A stretch of 64,000 nt of DNA from Doryteuthis pealeii (taxonomy: Eukaryota > Mollusca > Cephalopoda > Myopsida > Loliginidae). Position 1 is the stretch's first letter. Each line of letters starts with the position of its first letter. Below are positions 10,491 through 22,492 of this stretch, piece by piece. The notes beneath the pieces were generated by a model that was given only the letters and a program-made list of their open reading frames with translations, was not told the origin of the DNA and ran no database searches. The stretch is from positions 115,394,597 through 115,458,596 of the forward strand of contig CM042147.1 of assembly GCA_023376005.1 (NCBI GenBank), written 5' to 3'. A program made the translations under genes and the position numbers.

Positions 10491-10793
10491 TGGTTTCTTT
10501 ATAATTGTTTAATTCAAATATTATTATAGAATTAAATAAATAATTCCAATTTTTTGCATATTGAATTTTATTTGGATCTTATATTGAATGAGATTGACAA
10601 TTTTTCATTTTATGATAAAAAAGCAAGAAAACTGCAGACTTCTTTCTGAATGTTTCATACATTAGAATTTTTGGAGGATATGTGCTTAGTTGAAGTCATA
10701 TCTAATTCTAAAAGTTAATTAGTTAATAATTAATGAATTTAGGCGGGCATATATGTTCAAATGTAAGGCTAAACAAATCGAGAAAATGTCAAT

Positions 10794-10835
10794 CCCTGAA
10801 TGTACATTTCGATCTATTAGGTCTCATCAGCAAGG
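10794..10835 (-). ncRNA. Hammerhead-ribozyme-like motif, opposite arm
   Basis: Mirror copy of the motif at 10861-10902. CUGAUGA is the complement of 10824-10830, GAAA the complement of 10107-type arm bases 10807-10810. Helix II here is GACCU-AAU-AGAUC, with one mismatch (C opposite A), so this copy is slightly degraded. Helix III and helix I sequences are intact. Confidence 0.6.
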
Positions 10836-10860
10836 TTATAGACATGGGAGACTGCTATAA

Positions 10861-10902
10861 CCTTGCTGATGAGACCTAATAGGTCGAAATGTACATTCAG
10901 GG
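10861..10902 (+). ncRNA. Hammerhead-ribozyme-like motif
   Basis: Order: helix I strand CCUUG (10861-10865), CUGAUGA (10866-10872), helix II GACCU-AAU-AGGUC (10873-10885, five perfect pairs), GAAA (10886-10889), palindromic helix III AUGUACAU sharing the last A (10889-10896), U at the cleavage position (10897), helix I strand CAGGG (10898-10902). A palindromic helix III implies pairing between two molecules, as described for minimal hammerheads of Penelope-like elements. Activity is inferred only. Confidence 0.7.
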
Positions 10903-11348
10903 ATTGACATTTTCTCGATTTGTTTAGCCTTACATTTGAACATATATGCCCGCCTAAATTCATTAATTATTAACTAATTAACTTTCAGAATTAGATATGA
11001 CTTTAAATTAAGCACATATCCTTGAAAAATTGTCGGCTTAAAGCCATATAAAAAATTAAACACATTTGTTTGTTTACTTAACCTCATACATTAGAATGGT
11101 TACTTGGAGTAATGAGATGAGAAAAAATATTTAAAAAAAACCATCCCTGTTAGAAAATGTCAGATGGTGTATAAAGTGTCGAAAGCAAGAATGGCAGTTT
11201 GGCATTTTTATCAGATGGATTATGGCAGAGCAACCTGAAGAATTGCTACTTCTTAAACCAATCAAAATTGAACATTATTTGTTTATTGGTTGGTTGATTT
11301 TATGACATGTCAAACCTTATTGGTTATTTTATAGTAAAGTCAGTTATG

Positions 11349-12205
11349 GTCTCCAATTATATATCATAAAAAATATATCCTTACAATCATTTTAAACAAG
11401 TAAACATTTCATTATTAGTTGGAATATCAAATTTTGTAAGACCCAATGTATTAATGTAGTTCAAAATCATTTTAAACCAGTAAACACTTCATATTTTGTT
11501 GCAATATCAATGTTTTAAGAGGCAATGTATTAATGTAGTTCAAAAATTTTAAACCAATAAACACTTCATATTTTGTTGCAATATCAATGTATTTCACAAT
11601 CATTTTAAACAGGTAAATACTTCATATTTAGTTGCAATATTAATGTTTTAAGAGTTAATCTATAAATGTATTTCATTTGAAACAGGTTTACACTTCATAT
11701 TTTGCTGTAATATCAATGTTTTAAGAAGCAATGTATTAATGTTTTTCACAATCATTTTAAACAGGTAAACACTTCATATTTAGTTGCAATATTAATGTTT
11801 TAAGAAGCAATGTATTACAAAAGTTCACAATCATTTTGAACAGGTAGACACTTCATATTTTATTGCAATATCAATTTCTATGAGTTAATGTATTAATGAA
11901 GTTCAAAATCATTTTAAATAAGTAAACATTCCATTCTTAGTTGATATATGAATGTTGTAAGAGCTGATGTATTAATGTAGTTCACAATCATTTTAAACTT
12001 CATACTTAGTTGCAGTATCAATCTTTTAAGAGTCAAGGAATTAATAAAGCTTACAATCATTTCAAACGAATAAATACTTCATAATTAGTTACAATATCAA
12101 TATTTTAAAATCCAATGAATTAATAAAGTTTATAATCATATTAAACAGATAAACACTTAATACTTAGTTGCAATATTAATGTAGTTCAAAATCATTTTAA
12201 ACACA
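11349..12205 (+). repeat. ~80-bp AT-rich tandem array
   Basis: About eleven units built from CAATCATTTTAAACAGGTAA, ACACTTCATATTTAGTTGCA, ATATCAATGTTTTAAGAG and CAATGTATTAATGTAGTTCA. Spacing between CATTTTAAAC words is about 75-85 bp. No coding frame. Confidence 0.85.
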
Positions 12206-12718
12206 ATCTGAAACAGATCTATTTGCTCCATAGACAGGTCCTTACCAATTACTACCACTCAGGGTCAGAATTGAAATGGGACTAATGGGGTAACTTCAAT
12301 ATCCCCAGCATTATAGAAGTGCAGCCTTGTTGTCAAATGCAGTTTAGTGTCATAACCAGGACACAAAATTTATTGAGTCACCAAATCAAATAGACACACC
12401 TTTCTTCTGACAATTAATTATTAAAAGCTATTTAGTCTGGGAAGGTTATTTCAAATGTTTTCTCTTGCATCAAGAAACATTATCATTGGTGAATATCTTT
12501 GAGAAATTGATCACTCAAGTTTATATTTATCATCCAATCAAGGAAGAGGAATTTGCTAATGAGGTCACATGATTAATGATTTCTTGGATAAAAAATAAAC
12601 AAATATTTCTATTCAATAATTGTGAGATGAATTTCTTTCAAATATGCTTTAGTTTCTAAAATTATTTGTTAACAAACTTAAAAGCCTCACTACTGGGCGG
12701 CAAATAAACTAACCTAAA

Positions 12719-12980
12719 GGGCCAGGTTAGCTCAGTCGGTAGAGTGTTCGGCTAGAAACCACAAGGTTCCTAGTTCAATACTGGCCCTTGCCAACTCAGT
12801 GTATGAGTAGCACAATGATATGTACAGTAAAGTAAGGAGCTGATGGTAGGTGTGGCGCTCCAACTAAAACGCAAAAACAATCTCCTTTGTGTAGAGCTAG
12901 TGAAAAGGAGATAGACTCCCTCGTTGATTGGCTGATACAGACTTTAGGCCACCAGGATGACTTTACTTACTTTACTTACA
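12719..12980 (+). mobile_element. SINE1 copy
   Basis: Head GGGCCAGGTTAGCTCAGTCG with B box AGTTCAATACT, body GGAGCTGATGGTAGGTGTGG and tail GATGACTTTACTTACTTTAC. Complete, with CpG-type decay in the B box. The preceding 12206-12718 shows only short repeat scraps and no gene. Confidence 0.85.
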
Positions 12981-13079
12981 ATAAACATATACTTATAAAA
13001 AATCACTCAATTTTCTTACATTTGTGATGATTTTTGGAGCACACAAATGAATGTTTGCCAGTTTAAGACTGGGGTGGAG

Positions 13080-13510
13080 GGTGAAAGAGAAAATGTGTGA
13101 GTGAGTGGGGGAAAGAGAAAGTGCGTTTATGAGTGTGAGGGAGAAAGAGAGAGAGAGAGAGTGTGTGAGTTAGTGAGTAGGAGAGAAAAAGAGCAAAATA
13201 TATGAGTGAGAAAGTGAGTGGGTTAATGGGTGAGGAAGATTGATGTGCATCAGAAAGCTTTTGCATCTTGGGCAGTTGTTACACTGCCAAGCATGTTAAC
13301 CGAGCATTGGTTCAATGTTTGAAGGGGAAAATTCATAGAAGAAAAAGAGGTGAGAATGAGAGAGAGAGAGAGAGTGAGGGAGAAGTTGAGAGAGATGAAG
13401 ATAGGTAGAGAAATAAAGTATGAGTCAAAGAAAAGGAAAGAGGAAAAAGAAATAGAAAGAGGGGGGGGTAAAAATAAGCATGGAGAAAATTGATAGAGAA
13501 AAAAGAGGTG

Positions 13511-13553
<43 letters not shown>

Positions 13554-14211
13554 GGAAGTAGAGAGAGAGATGAAGATAGGTAGAGAAAAAAGTATGAGTC
13601 AAAGAAAAGAAGAAGTAAGAGAAGGAAGAGGAGAAAGAAATAGAAAGGGGAGGTAAAAAATAAGCATGGAGAAAATTGATAGAGAAAAAGAGGTGAAAAT
13701 GAGAGAGAGAGAGAGAGAGAGAAAGGGGGAAGTAGAGAGAGAGATGAAGATAGGTAGAGAAAAAAAGTATGAGTCAAAGAAAAGAAGAAGGAAGAGAAGG
13801 AAGAGGAGAAAGAAATAGAAAAGGGGAGGTAAAAAATAAGCATGGAGAAAATTGATAGAGAAAAAAGAGGTGAAAATGAGAGAGAGAGAGAGAGAGAGAG
13901 AAAGGGGGAAGTAGAGAGAGAGATGAAGATAGGTAGAGAAATAAACATGAGTCAAAGAAAAGAAGAAGGAAGAGAAGGAAGAGGAGAAAGAAATAGAAAG
14001 GGGGTAAAAATATGGAGAAAATTGATAGAGAAAAAAGAGGTGAAAATGAGAGAGAGGGGAAGGGGAAGTAGAGAGAGATGAAGATAGGTAAGGAGATAAA
14101 GTAGGAGTCAAAGAAAAGAATAAGGAGGAATAGAAAGAGGAGAGAGAAATAAAAAGAAGAGGGGGTAAAAATAAGCATGGAGAAAATTGCTAGAGGAAAA
14201 AGAGGTGAAAC

Positions 14212-14251
<40 letters not shown>

Positions 14252-16130
14252 GGAAGTAGAGAAAAGAGATGAAGATAGGTAGAGAAATAAACATGAGTCA
14301 AAGAAAAGAAGTAGGAGAGAAGGAAGAGGAGAAAGAAATATAAAGAAGGGGGAGGTAAAAAATAAGCATGGAGAAAATTTATAGAGAAAAAAGAGGTGAA
14401 ACATGAGAGAGAGAGAGAGAGAGAGAGAAGGGGGGAAGTAAAGAGAAGTGAAGATAAGAAGATAGGTAGAGAGAGAAAGTAGTAATGAAAGAAAAGAAAA
14501 AGGAGGAATAGAAAGAGGGGAGGTAAAAAATAAGTATGGAGAAAATTGATAGAGAAAAAAGAGATGAAAATGAGAGAGAGAGAGAGAGAGAGAGAGGGGA
14601 CGGGAAGGATCAAAAGAAATTAGAAAAACGAAAGATAAGAGAATATAGAGACAAAGGGAGGAGAGGTAGAAAAAGGAATTAAAAGAAAATACAGAGAAAA
14701 AGATGAAAGATAGAAAAGAGAAAAAGTGAAGATAGAGAGAGAGGGTGAGAAAGAAGAGAGAGAGAGGGGGTAAAGAAGTGAAGATAAGAAGATAGGTAGA
14801 GAGAAAAAGTAGTAATGAAAGAAAAGAAAAGGAGGAATAGAAAGAGGAGAGAGAAATAGAAAGAGGGGGGGTTAAAAAATAAGCATGGAAATTTAAGAAA
14901 AAGTAAAGAGGAAGCAGGAGGAGAAAGAGGAGTGAGAGTGGTGATATTAAAGAGGAAAAGAGAATAAAAAAAAGAAGCATCAGAAGAAGTGGAAAGGAAC
15001 GATCCAATGGGAAGAGAGGGAAGAATTATCTGGAAAAAATAGAAAGAGAAAGTAAAGATCGTGTTGGTGGAGAAAGAGACGAAAATGAGACAGAAAGGGA
15101 AAAGTAGAGAAAGATGAAGATAGGTAATAAAGAAGGAAAGGACAAAGAAATAGAAAGGGGGAGGTAAAAATAAACATGGAGAAAATTGATAGAGAAAAAA
15201 GAGTGAAAATGAGAGAGAGAGAGAGAGAGAGAGAAGAGAGAGAGTAAAGAGAAGTGAAGATAAGAAGATAGGTAGAGAGAGAAAGTAGTAATGAAAAAAG
15301 AAAAAAAAAGGAGGAATAGAAAGAGGAGAGAGAAATAGAAAGAGGGGGGTAAAAAAATAAGCATCGAGAAAATACGATATAAAGAAGAAATAGAAAAATA
15401 AGGTGAAAATTTGAAGAAAACGGAAAGGAAAAGTGAGAGTGGTGATAATAAGAAGGAAAAGAGAATAAAAAGAAAGAAGTATTAGAGGAAGTGGGAGGAG
15501 GAGTTATATGGGAAGAAAATGAAGAAGTATTTGGGAAAAAAGAGAAAGAAGAGAAAGTGAAGAGGAAGTAGAAGGAGAAAGAGGAGCGAGATATTAAGGA
15601 GAAAAAGACAAGAAGGAAAAGAAACATTTGAGGATGTGGAAGGAGGGGTCAAATGGAAGAGAAGAAAGAGAAAATAAAAAGAGAAAGAGGAGAGAAATAA
15701 AGAGGCAGTAGGAGGAGAAATAGGAGTGAGAGTGAGAGAATGGTGATATTAAGGAGAAAAAGAGAAGAATGAAAAGATGTATTAGAGGAAGTAGAAGGAG
15801 GAGTCAAATGAGAAAAGAAGAAAGAAGTTCTTGGGAGTAAAAGAATGAGGTACGAAAGAAAACAAAGAAAAGCAAGGAAAAGAAATAAAGAAGAAGTAAG
15901 AGAAAAAGCAAAGAAAGAAAGAAAGAAAGAAAGAAAGAAGAAAGTAAGAGAAAAGCCGAAAAAAGAAAGAAAAAAGAAGAAGAAGTAAGAGAAAAAGCGA
16001 AATAAAGAAGAAGAAAGAAAGAAAGAAAGAAGTAAGAAAAAAGACGAAAGAAAGAAAGAAGAAAGAAAGAAGAGAAGTAAGAGAAAAAGCCGAAAGAAAG
16101 AAAGAAAGAAAGAAAGAAAGAATTTTCATT
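13080..16130 (+). repeat. 3-kb polypurine tract with higher-order repeats
   Basis: The plus strand is almost only A and G. From about 13330 to 15390 a recurring unit of roughly 170-200 bp combines AATAAGCATGGAGAAAATTG, a GAGAGAGA run, GAGATGAAGATAGGTAGAGA and AAAGAAATAGAAAGGGG. From 15890 it becomes (GAAA)n. Long open frames on the minus strand (Ser/Leu/Phe-rich) are composition artefacts. Such tracts can form triplex DNA; that is inference. Confidence 0.9.
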
Positions 16131-16904
16131 CGTTTTCTTTTTTTCTTTTCTTTTATTAGAATCATTGGTGTTTTCTCAGAGTTTTGTCATTCTGCCAAAG
16201 GCTGCAAAGGCCTTGAACCATTAAATTGCAAGAATCCATGTCATCTCGTCTCTATCAAACCAATAATACACAAAGTTCTTACATCTAAGTGGAAAAAAAA
16301 TTGCCCACTAAAAGAAAGCAAAACAACTATTTCCATTGGTCAGTTAGTAAATTTACATTCTTTGACAGTCAAGATTGAATTCAAATTAGCCAATAAAACT
16401 ACTTTAAACCCTCTGAACTTTAAATCTTAGCCGCATGCTGAATTAAAAGTAATAATAAAAATTTCAAAGATTAATTACCAACAGAGAAAATAAGTGAAAC
16501 ACCATCTCCAACCAATAAAATTACCGTTGCCATAAAATATTTAGTACCCTAGCTAGAGATTAATGAACTCCTTTAGCAAAACATTAATTCTGTAAGCATT
16601 TTGTTATATTGGTTGGAATGGTTGGTTGGTTGGTCTTTATGGCATGTCAACCCTTGTTGGGTTATTTTATGCCAAAGACATTTTGCTATATTCATTCTTG
16701 ATGAGTATTCAAAACTTCTTTAAAACTCATTTTTTTTAAAAACATTTTTTTTAAACTCATTTTTTCTATTATGATCTTTTCTGCTGGGCCTCATATAATT
16801 TCCCAGGTTAAAATGTAGGCAATTAAATTCGGATGAAGAAAACAACAAATATTGAAGATAAAAAACATATGTTACCAAAATTCACATTGAATTGTCCAAT
16901 TGGA

Positions 16905-17270
16905 CACATAACATAGTGGATAAAGGCGTTTAGTTAAGACAGTTTTAAGGGACAGTTATCTATAGACTGCAAGTTCAATCCTGGTCAAGGGCAGCAGTAA
17001 CATAGAATAATAATTAACACAGCTTAACACCTTACACCAGCTATGGTTAGCAGAATGAGAACAGGATACCCCAGTGGATTGAATAAAGGGTTGGGTCAAA
17101 GTTCCATGATGGCTCCAGATTGTGACAAGAAGGTTCCCGATTACATCAAGAAGGTTCCCCGAGTTCAAGAAGGTTCCTGATTCCAACAAGAAATGCCTGA
17201 AGAAGACCGGAGTGCACATTGGCTGAAACATTGTACAGATAACAATAAAGATGAAGAAAATAAAAAGCAA
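16905..17270 (+). mobile_element. SINE3 copy, tRNA-like head and hammerhead-like tail
   Basis: A tRNA-like start (A-box-like TGGATAAAGGCG, B box AAGTTCAATCC at 16971-16981) leads into the body shared with 3808-4105. The 3' end holds CTGAAGA (17197-17203), an extra A, helix II arms GACCG (17205-17209) and TGGCT (17220-17224), then GAAA (17225-17228) and CATTGTACAG. Comparing the two copies suggests an ancestral helix II GGCCG/CGGCC. The element ends in an AATAA-rich tail that leads into the next satellite. Confidence 0.6.
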
Positions 17271-18800
17271 CAGTAATAAAATGGAGTAAAGCTAGTAATA
17301 AAATAATAATAGTAAAAATGAGTTCTCTAAAAAACAACAATAATAAGATGTAATAATAAAATAATAATGATGAAAATTCATCATTTAAAAAATAACAATA
17401 AAAGCATCAGTAATAAAATGGAGTAAAACTAGTAATAAAATTATAGTAATGAAAATGCATTCTCTAAAAAATAACAATATTAAGATGAAGTAATAAAATA
17501 ATAATGATGAAAATCATCATCTAAAAAGCAACATTAATAAGATGGATAAAACTAGTAATAAAATAATAATAATGAAAATGCATTCTCTAAAAAAAACAAT
17601 ATTAAAAATGAAGTAGTAAAATAATAATGATGAAAATCCATCATCTAAAAAGCAACAGTAATAAGATGGAGTAAAACTAGTAATAAATAATAATAATGAA
17701 AATAAATTCTCTAAAAGATAACAATAATAAAATAGAGTAATAAATAATAAGGAAAATTCATCATCTAAAAAGCAACATTAATAAGATGAAGTAAAACTAG
17801 TAATAAAATAAATAATAATAATGAAAATGCATTCTCTAAAAAATAACAATATTAAAAAGATGAAGTATAAAATAATAATAATGAAAATCATCATCTAAAA
17901 AGCAACAGTAATAAGATGGAGTAAAACTAGTAATAAAATAATAATAATGAAATAAATTCTCTAAAAAATAACAATAATAAAATAGAGTAATAAAATAATA
18001 AGGAAAATTCATCATCTAAAAAGCAACATTAATAAGATGGAAGTAAAACTAGTAATAAAATAATAATAATGAAAATGCATTCTCTAAAAAATAACAATAA
18101 TAAAATAGAGTAATAAAATAATAATAGGAAAAATTCATCATCTAAAAAGCAACATAATAAGATGGCGTAAAACTAGTAATAAAATAATAATGAAAATGCA
18201 TTCTCTAAAAATAACAATAATAAAATAGAGTAATAAAATAATAATGAGGAAAATTCATCATCTAAAAAGCAACAGTAATAAGATGAAGTAAAACTAGTAA
18301 TAAAATAATAATAATGAAAATGCTTTCTCTAAAAATAACAATAATAAAATAGAGTAATAAAATAATAATTGAAAATTCATCATCTAAAAGCAACATTAAT
18401 AAGATGAATAAAACTAGTAATAAAATAATAGTAATGAAAATGCGTTCTCTAAAAAATAACCATATTAAGATGAAGTAATAAAAATAATTAACGAAAATTC
18501 ATCATCTAAAAAGCAACAGTAATAAGATGAAGTAAAACTAGTAATAAAATAATAATGAAAATGCATTCTCTAAAAACAATAAAATGAAGTCATAAAATAG
18601 TAATAATGAAAATGCATTCTCTAAAAAATAACAATAATAAAATAGAGTAATAAAATAATGATGAGGAAAATTCATCATCTAAAAAGCAACATTAATAAGA
18701 TGGAGTAAAACTAGTAATAAAATAATAATCACGAAAATGCTTTATGTAAAAAATATCAATAAGATGAAGTAAAAGTAGTAAAAAACAGAATAGTAATGAA
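17262..18800 (+). repeat. ~124-bp AT satellite, about 12 units
   Basis: Units alternate two halves: GATGGAGTAAAACTAGTAAT...GAAAATGCATTCTCTAAAAA, and AACAATAATAAAATAGAGTA...GAAAATTCATCATCTAAAAA. The GCAACA word recurs every 119-129 bp. The array starts at the tail of the SINE3 copy. Confidence 0.9.
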
Positions 18801-19323
18801 AAAACTTCAGCAAATGAATGATTAAGAAAAAAGAATAAGCTTCACATTACCAACTGCTAACAAATTCAATTGAGAAAAAGAGAAATAAAAGTACAATTGA
18901 TTTCATTACTCAGTTAAAAAAAAAGAAATTCTTCACTGTGCAAATGTTGTGTAGATTTCATGCCATAAGTCTGTCACGTTAAGAACATATTCTGAAATGG
19001 TCATAAAAACATTTGCCAATTCTGCCAACATCTGGCCAAGTATACATCAATATTCTCCCACCCTTCTTCTTGTTCGTCTTCTTCGGCTCAGGTCTATCAT
19101 AGCTCACCACTTCATTGCAGATCAGTCACTAGCTGTTGGACGGAAAGGCCATCATTTACAGCTTCATAATAAAAAGATGACCAGTCGCCTGGAAGAATCT
19201 ATCATTGATTCTTTATGAAAGGAAACAAAGAAAAGACAAATATGATTGTGATCATAAATGTATATCAATCTTTTGAGGTAGGGATTGAATTAAGATGAAC
19301 TAATATCTTTATCAAAGATGTAA
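18801..19323. other. No recognised feature; one short open frame
   Basis: Apparently single-copy AT-rich DNA. A 73-codon plus-strand frame (18997-19218) begins MVIKTFANSANIW and contains RLRSIIAHHFIADQSLA. I do not recognise it, and no splice or promoter context supports it. Confidence 0.4.
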
Positions 19324-19579
19324 GTAAAAGTAAAGTCGTCGGGGCAGCCTAAAGTCGGTATCAGCCAATCAGCGAGGGAGTCTATCCCCTTTTCAATAGC
19401 GCTAGACCAAGGAGATTGTTTTTGGCATCTGAGGTGGAGCGCCACACCTACCATCAGCTCCTTACTTTACCGCACAGATCCCTGTGCTACTCATACGCTG
19501 AGTTGGCGAGGGCCGGTTTCGAACTAAGAACCTTGTGGTTTCTAGCCGAATGCTCTACCGACTGAGCTAATCCGGCCCC
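19324..19579 (-). mobile_element. SINE1 copy
   Basis: Full-length reverse copy: tail TAAAGTCGTCGGGGCAGCCT at left, tRNA head complement ACCGACTGAGCTAATCCGGC at right. 19580-20300 beyond it is AT-rich with an A run and an AT microsatellite and no gene. Confidence 0.85.
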
Positions 19580-20309
19580 TGTATTGAAATATAGTTTTTT
19601 GGGTTTTTTTTAATCTTTGAAAAGTTTTCTTAGTGGTATTTCAAAATAAAAATTTTCAGAAAAAAAAAAAAAAAAATTTTCTGAAGATAAAGTTTACTTT
19701 GAAATCAATAAGACAAAAAAAACATCTTTTTGTTTTTATTTTTTATATGCATTGTAATTGCCTTCAAATCATTAATAAATTTTATATATATATATATACA
19801 TATATACACCAACCCCCTCCATAGGAGTCACATCTATGAGTAGGATGAGAACGGTGTCATCCAGATAATATTGTTTTGTTCTAGTTCTACTGTGAAAACA
19901 CCAATAAAAAATATAGCTAGTATATTATCTCTGTCATCATTGGTCTTTGGGGACTTAGGGTTTATTGGGTCATTGCAAAGCTTACCTATTCCAATTGATA
20001 TCCTTTGGAATTACTACATCGCCAAATAACTTTGGGATTTTTCTTGGCCTTTTTTCTATATTTATGATTCCCTCTAGCTTTTCTTTTACATTTCTTTTAA
20101 AAAATTTTTGTTGAGTTCCATGCTGCTTGTAAGTTCTCCATTGGACAATACTTTCTAGGCAGCCTTTTTTAAAAGAATCTATCGATTTACATTTTTATTC
20201 AATTCATTCAATATCAATCCTTCTTATTCCAGGGAGTTAATATCCTCTTTGTCGGTACAACTATGTTCTATTTGAACCTTTAAGGTTAACATAGGGATAT
20301 CTACATTGT

Positions 20310-20360
20310 GTCAATATTGTTGTATACCCAACATTGGGTATATAATTGAGAGAGGAAACT

Positions 20361-20407
<47 letters not shown>

Positions 20408-20917
20408 TTGAGATTAGAGACTTACTTGGTTGGGAGATCTTATTTACTTCTTGCTAAATTCTTGTCTGGCTGTCATCTTGTTGTCTAGTTGCTGTCGTCT
20501 AACTAAGAGCTTCTTCTGGGCTAACTTTAGTAATTGGATTTAATTAAATTCACAAGACATTTTTTTTTCTTGATCAAGATTTTGTTTAGTCTAGCCCATG
20601 TCATCATGATATCTTAAACTCATTTTTTTTATCTATTTAACCCACAGATTGAACCCTAAGAGGTACTACCAATACAGCTCTGAGTAGACCTGGGTGTGAC
20701 AGCAATTAAAAGGTAATCAACACTGCCCAGATCTCCAGGGAATCATATACATTGTAGATATTTACCTAACCTGTTCACTACAGTTAGGATGTGACACAAG
20801 ATTACAAATATGGAGCTTCCAGTGAGGATTGAACTTGTTATTCAGTAGTAATGAGAGAATTATGTACATAGTGTTGTATACGCAACATCAGGTATATAAT
20901 CGAGAGAGGAAACTCGG

Positions 20918-20993
<76 letters not shown>

Positions 20994-21520
20994 TTAGAGA
21001 TTTACTTGGTTCATTTCTGTTTTACTGCTTCTGCTAACTTCTCTGGCTGTTGTCTAGTTGCTATGTTCATCTAACTGCTTCTTCTTTTTAGCTAAGGGCT
21101 TCTTTTTCCTGGGCTAGTTTTTAGTCATGCAATTAATTTATTCACAAGACATTTTTTCCTTGATCAAGATTTTATTTAGTCTAGCCAATGTCCTTCCGTA
21201 TGAAACCAATGGTAGCAGACTTGTTCCCATAAAATAAATATATACTAAAATATTTAGTTATTTAGTTATTAATTGAGAGAGAAAACTTGGGTGATAGAGA
21301 GAGAGACAGAGATTTGAAACTTACTTGGCTACTACTTCTGCTGATTTGTCTGGACATCATCTTGTTGTCTGATTGCTGTCTTCTAACTGCTTCTTCTTTT
21401 TAGCTAAGGGCTTCTTTTTTCTGGGCTAGTTTTTAGTCATGCAATTAATCAAATAAACTACAAGACTTTTATTTCTTGATCAAGATTTTATTTAGTCTAG
21501 CCCATGTCCTTCCGCGCAGA
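20310..21520 (+). repeat. Three diverged copies of a ~300-bp unit with GA/AT tracts
   Basis: Copies near 20310-20600, 20870-21200 and 21255-21515 share ATTGAGAGAGGAAACTCGGG, a GA or AT run, ACTTACTTGG, GTCTAGTTGCTGTC and TTGATCAAGATTTT-TTTAGT. An R580 fragment (minus strand, about 20640-20720) separates the first two. The third ends with a degraded CTGAGGA-containing block (minus strand, 21530-21536). Confidence 0.7.
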
Positions 21521-21754
21521 TGAGAGCCATCCTCAGCACTGACATGTCCAGTTGAAACTAAAATCTCAATCTAGTCACGGGTTTCTCTTGACGTATTTTC
21601 CAGAGACCAGGGGGGTATAACCGCCCTGGTAGTTTTCCACTCCCTGATCTCAAAGCCAACAGCCCCCATATTCAGCTACAGGGTCTGTCAGCAAGTTTAT
21701 AACACTATAAATTGTAACAATATCACAGGCCTTTAGATATTAAATCCCAGTTCA

Positions 21755-22065
21755 ATTAGCCCTGTTGGCTGGGGCTTTCGAACACACCAACAGCACCTCT
21801 GCAAAGGGTAAGAACCCCTCCCCCATAATACCATCTATATGCTAGAAGATGGTGGCTGAGGATCTACATGTCCTGGGTATGACATTAAACTAACTGATGG
21901 TGAAGTTTGAGTTCTGGAAATCTGGGGAATATGGAGCACCCCTTCATCACCATTGATCTCAGGTTCGTTCTGACCCAGAGACCCAGATGGGACCCTGCTA
22001 GCATTTGTCAGCATTAAATAACCCACTGAGGTTGATATGCTGATATGATATGCCGTAAAACAAAC
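21755..22065 (+). mobile_element. R580 retroelement copy
   Basis: Begins near GTTGGCTGGGGCTTTCGAAC and CACCTCTGCAAAGGG. It skips part of the middle, then carries ATGCTAGAAGATGGTGGCTG and ends TGAGGTTGATATGC...CCGTAAAACAAACC. Internally deleted compared with 52953-53532. Confidence 0.65.
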
Positions 22066-22126
22066 CAAACCAACTAATTATAGATTAGATATTTAGAAAA
22101 CTATGAAGTGAAATGCATTATTACTG

Positions 22127-22492
22127 GTGCAAAAAGAAGGAAGTCATTGGAATGCACTCATTAATGACAAACTCCAAAACATTAAACCTACTATTGGAGA
22201 ATGGAACTTGAAATACAACAAAAATAGAAGAGAACAGGTTGTGCTGACCCGCCTTCACATAGGCCACACCTACATCAGCTATCATCATTTATTAGAGGGC
22301 ACAGAATCCCCAATATGCACTACATGCGAAGAGAGATTTACAGTGAAGCAGAAACTACTAGAGTGTGTAGACTTTGATCTAGTACGAACAAAATACGACC
22401 AAGCAAATAATTTTAAGAAGCTTTTCACGAAAATCCAGGATTTTACATTTCCTAAAAGAAGTGGGAGTATACTAAAAAATATGAACAATTAA
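22127..22492 (+). pseudogene. LINE-D C-terminal coding fragment
   Basis: The frame reads WNALINDKLQNIKPTIGEW, then RREQVVLTRLHIGHTYISYH, then CTTCEERFTVKQKLLEC and KTKYD-type residues to a stop. The RREQV-LTRLRIGHT block with a following C-x2-C and LLEC is typical of the region after RNase H in I/Jockey-type LINEs. Only this first tandem copy keeps the frame; the copies at 22684 and 23980 stop just after CPTC. It is 5' truncated. Confidence 0.8.

Larger units (their letters stand above)
10673..11040. mobile_element. Foldback Penelope-like fragment with two hammerhead-like cores
   Basis: Two ~168-bp arms (10673-10841, 10854-11035) are inverted copies around a 13-bp spacer. Each arm carries CTGATGA, a 13-nt hairpin, GAAA and the palindrome ATGTACAT. 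Outer parts (GGCGGGCATATATGTTC, TTAATTAGTTAATAATTAAT) recur at 32190-32325. Head-to-head partial copies are common for Penelope-like elements; the assignment rests on the hammerhead and the family link. Confidence 0.65.

Noticed and set aside
13250..15627. Long minus-strand open frames rich in Ser, Leu and Phe
   Set aside because: They follow from pyrimidine-only sequence, which rarely makes stop codons. No domain or start context.
21494..21540. CTGAGGA-T-GGCTC on the minus strand near a GGAA, like the 37.2-kb motif
   Set aside because: The opposite helix II arm (GCGC) does not pair with GGCTC, and GAAA reads GGAA. At best a badly decayed relic.
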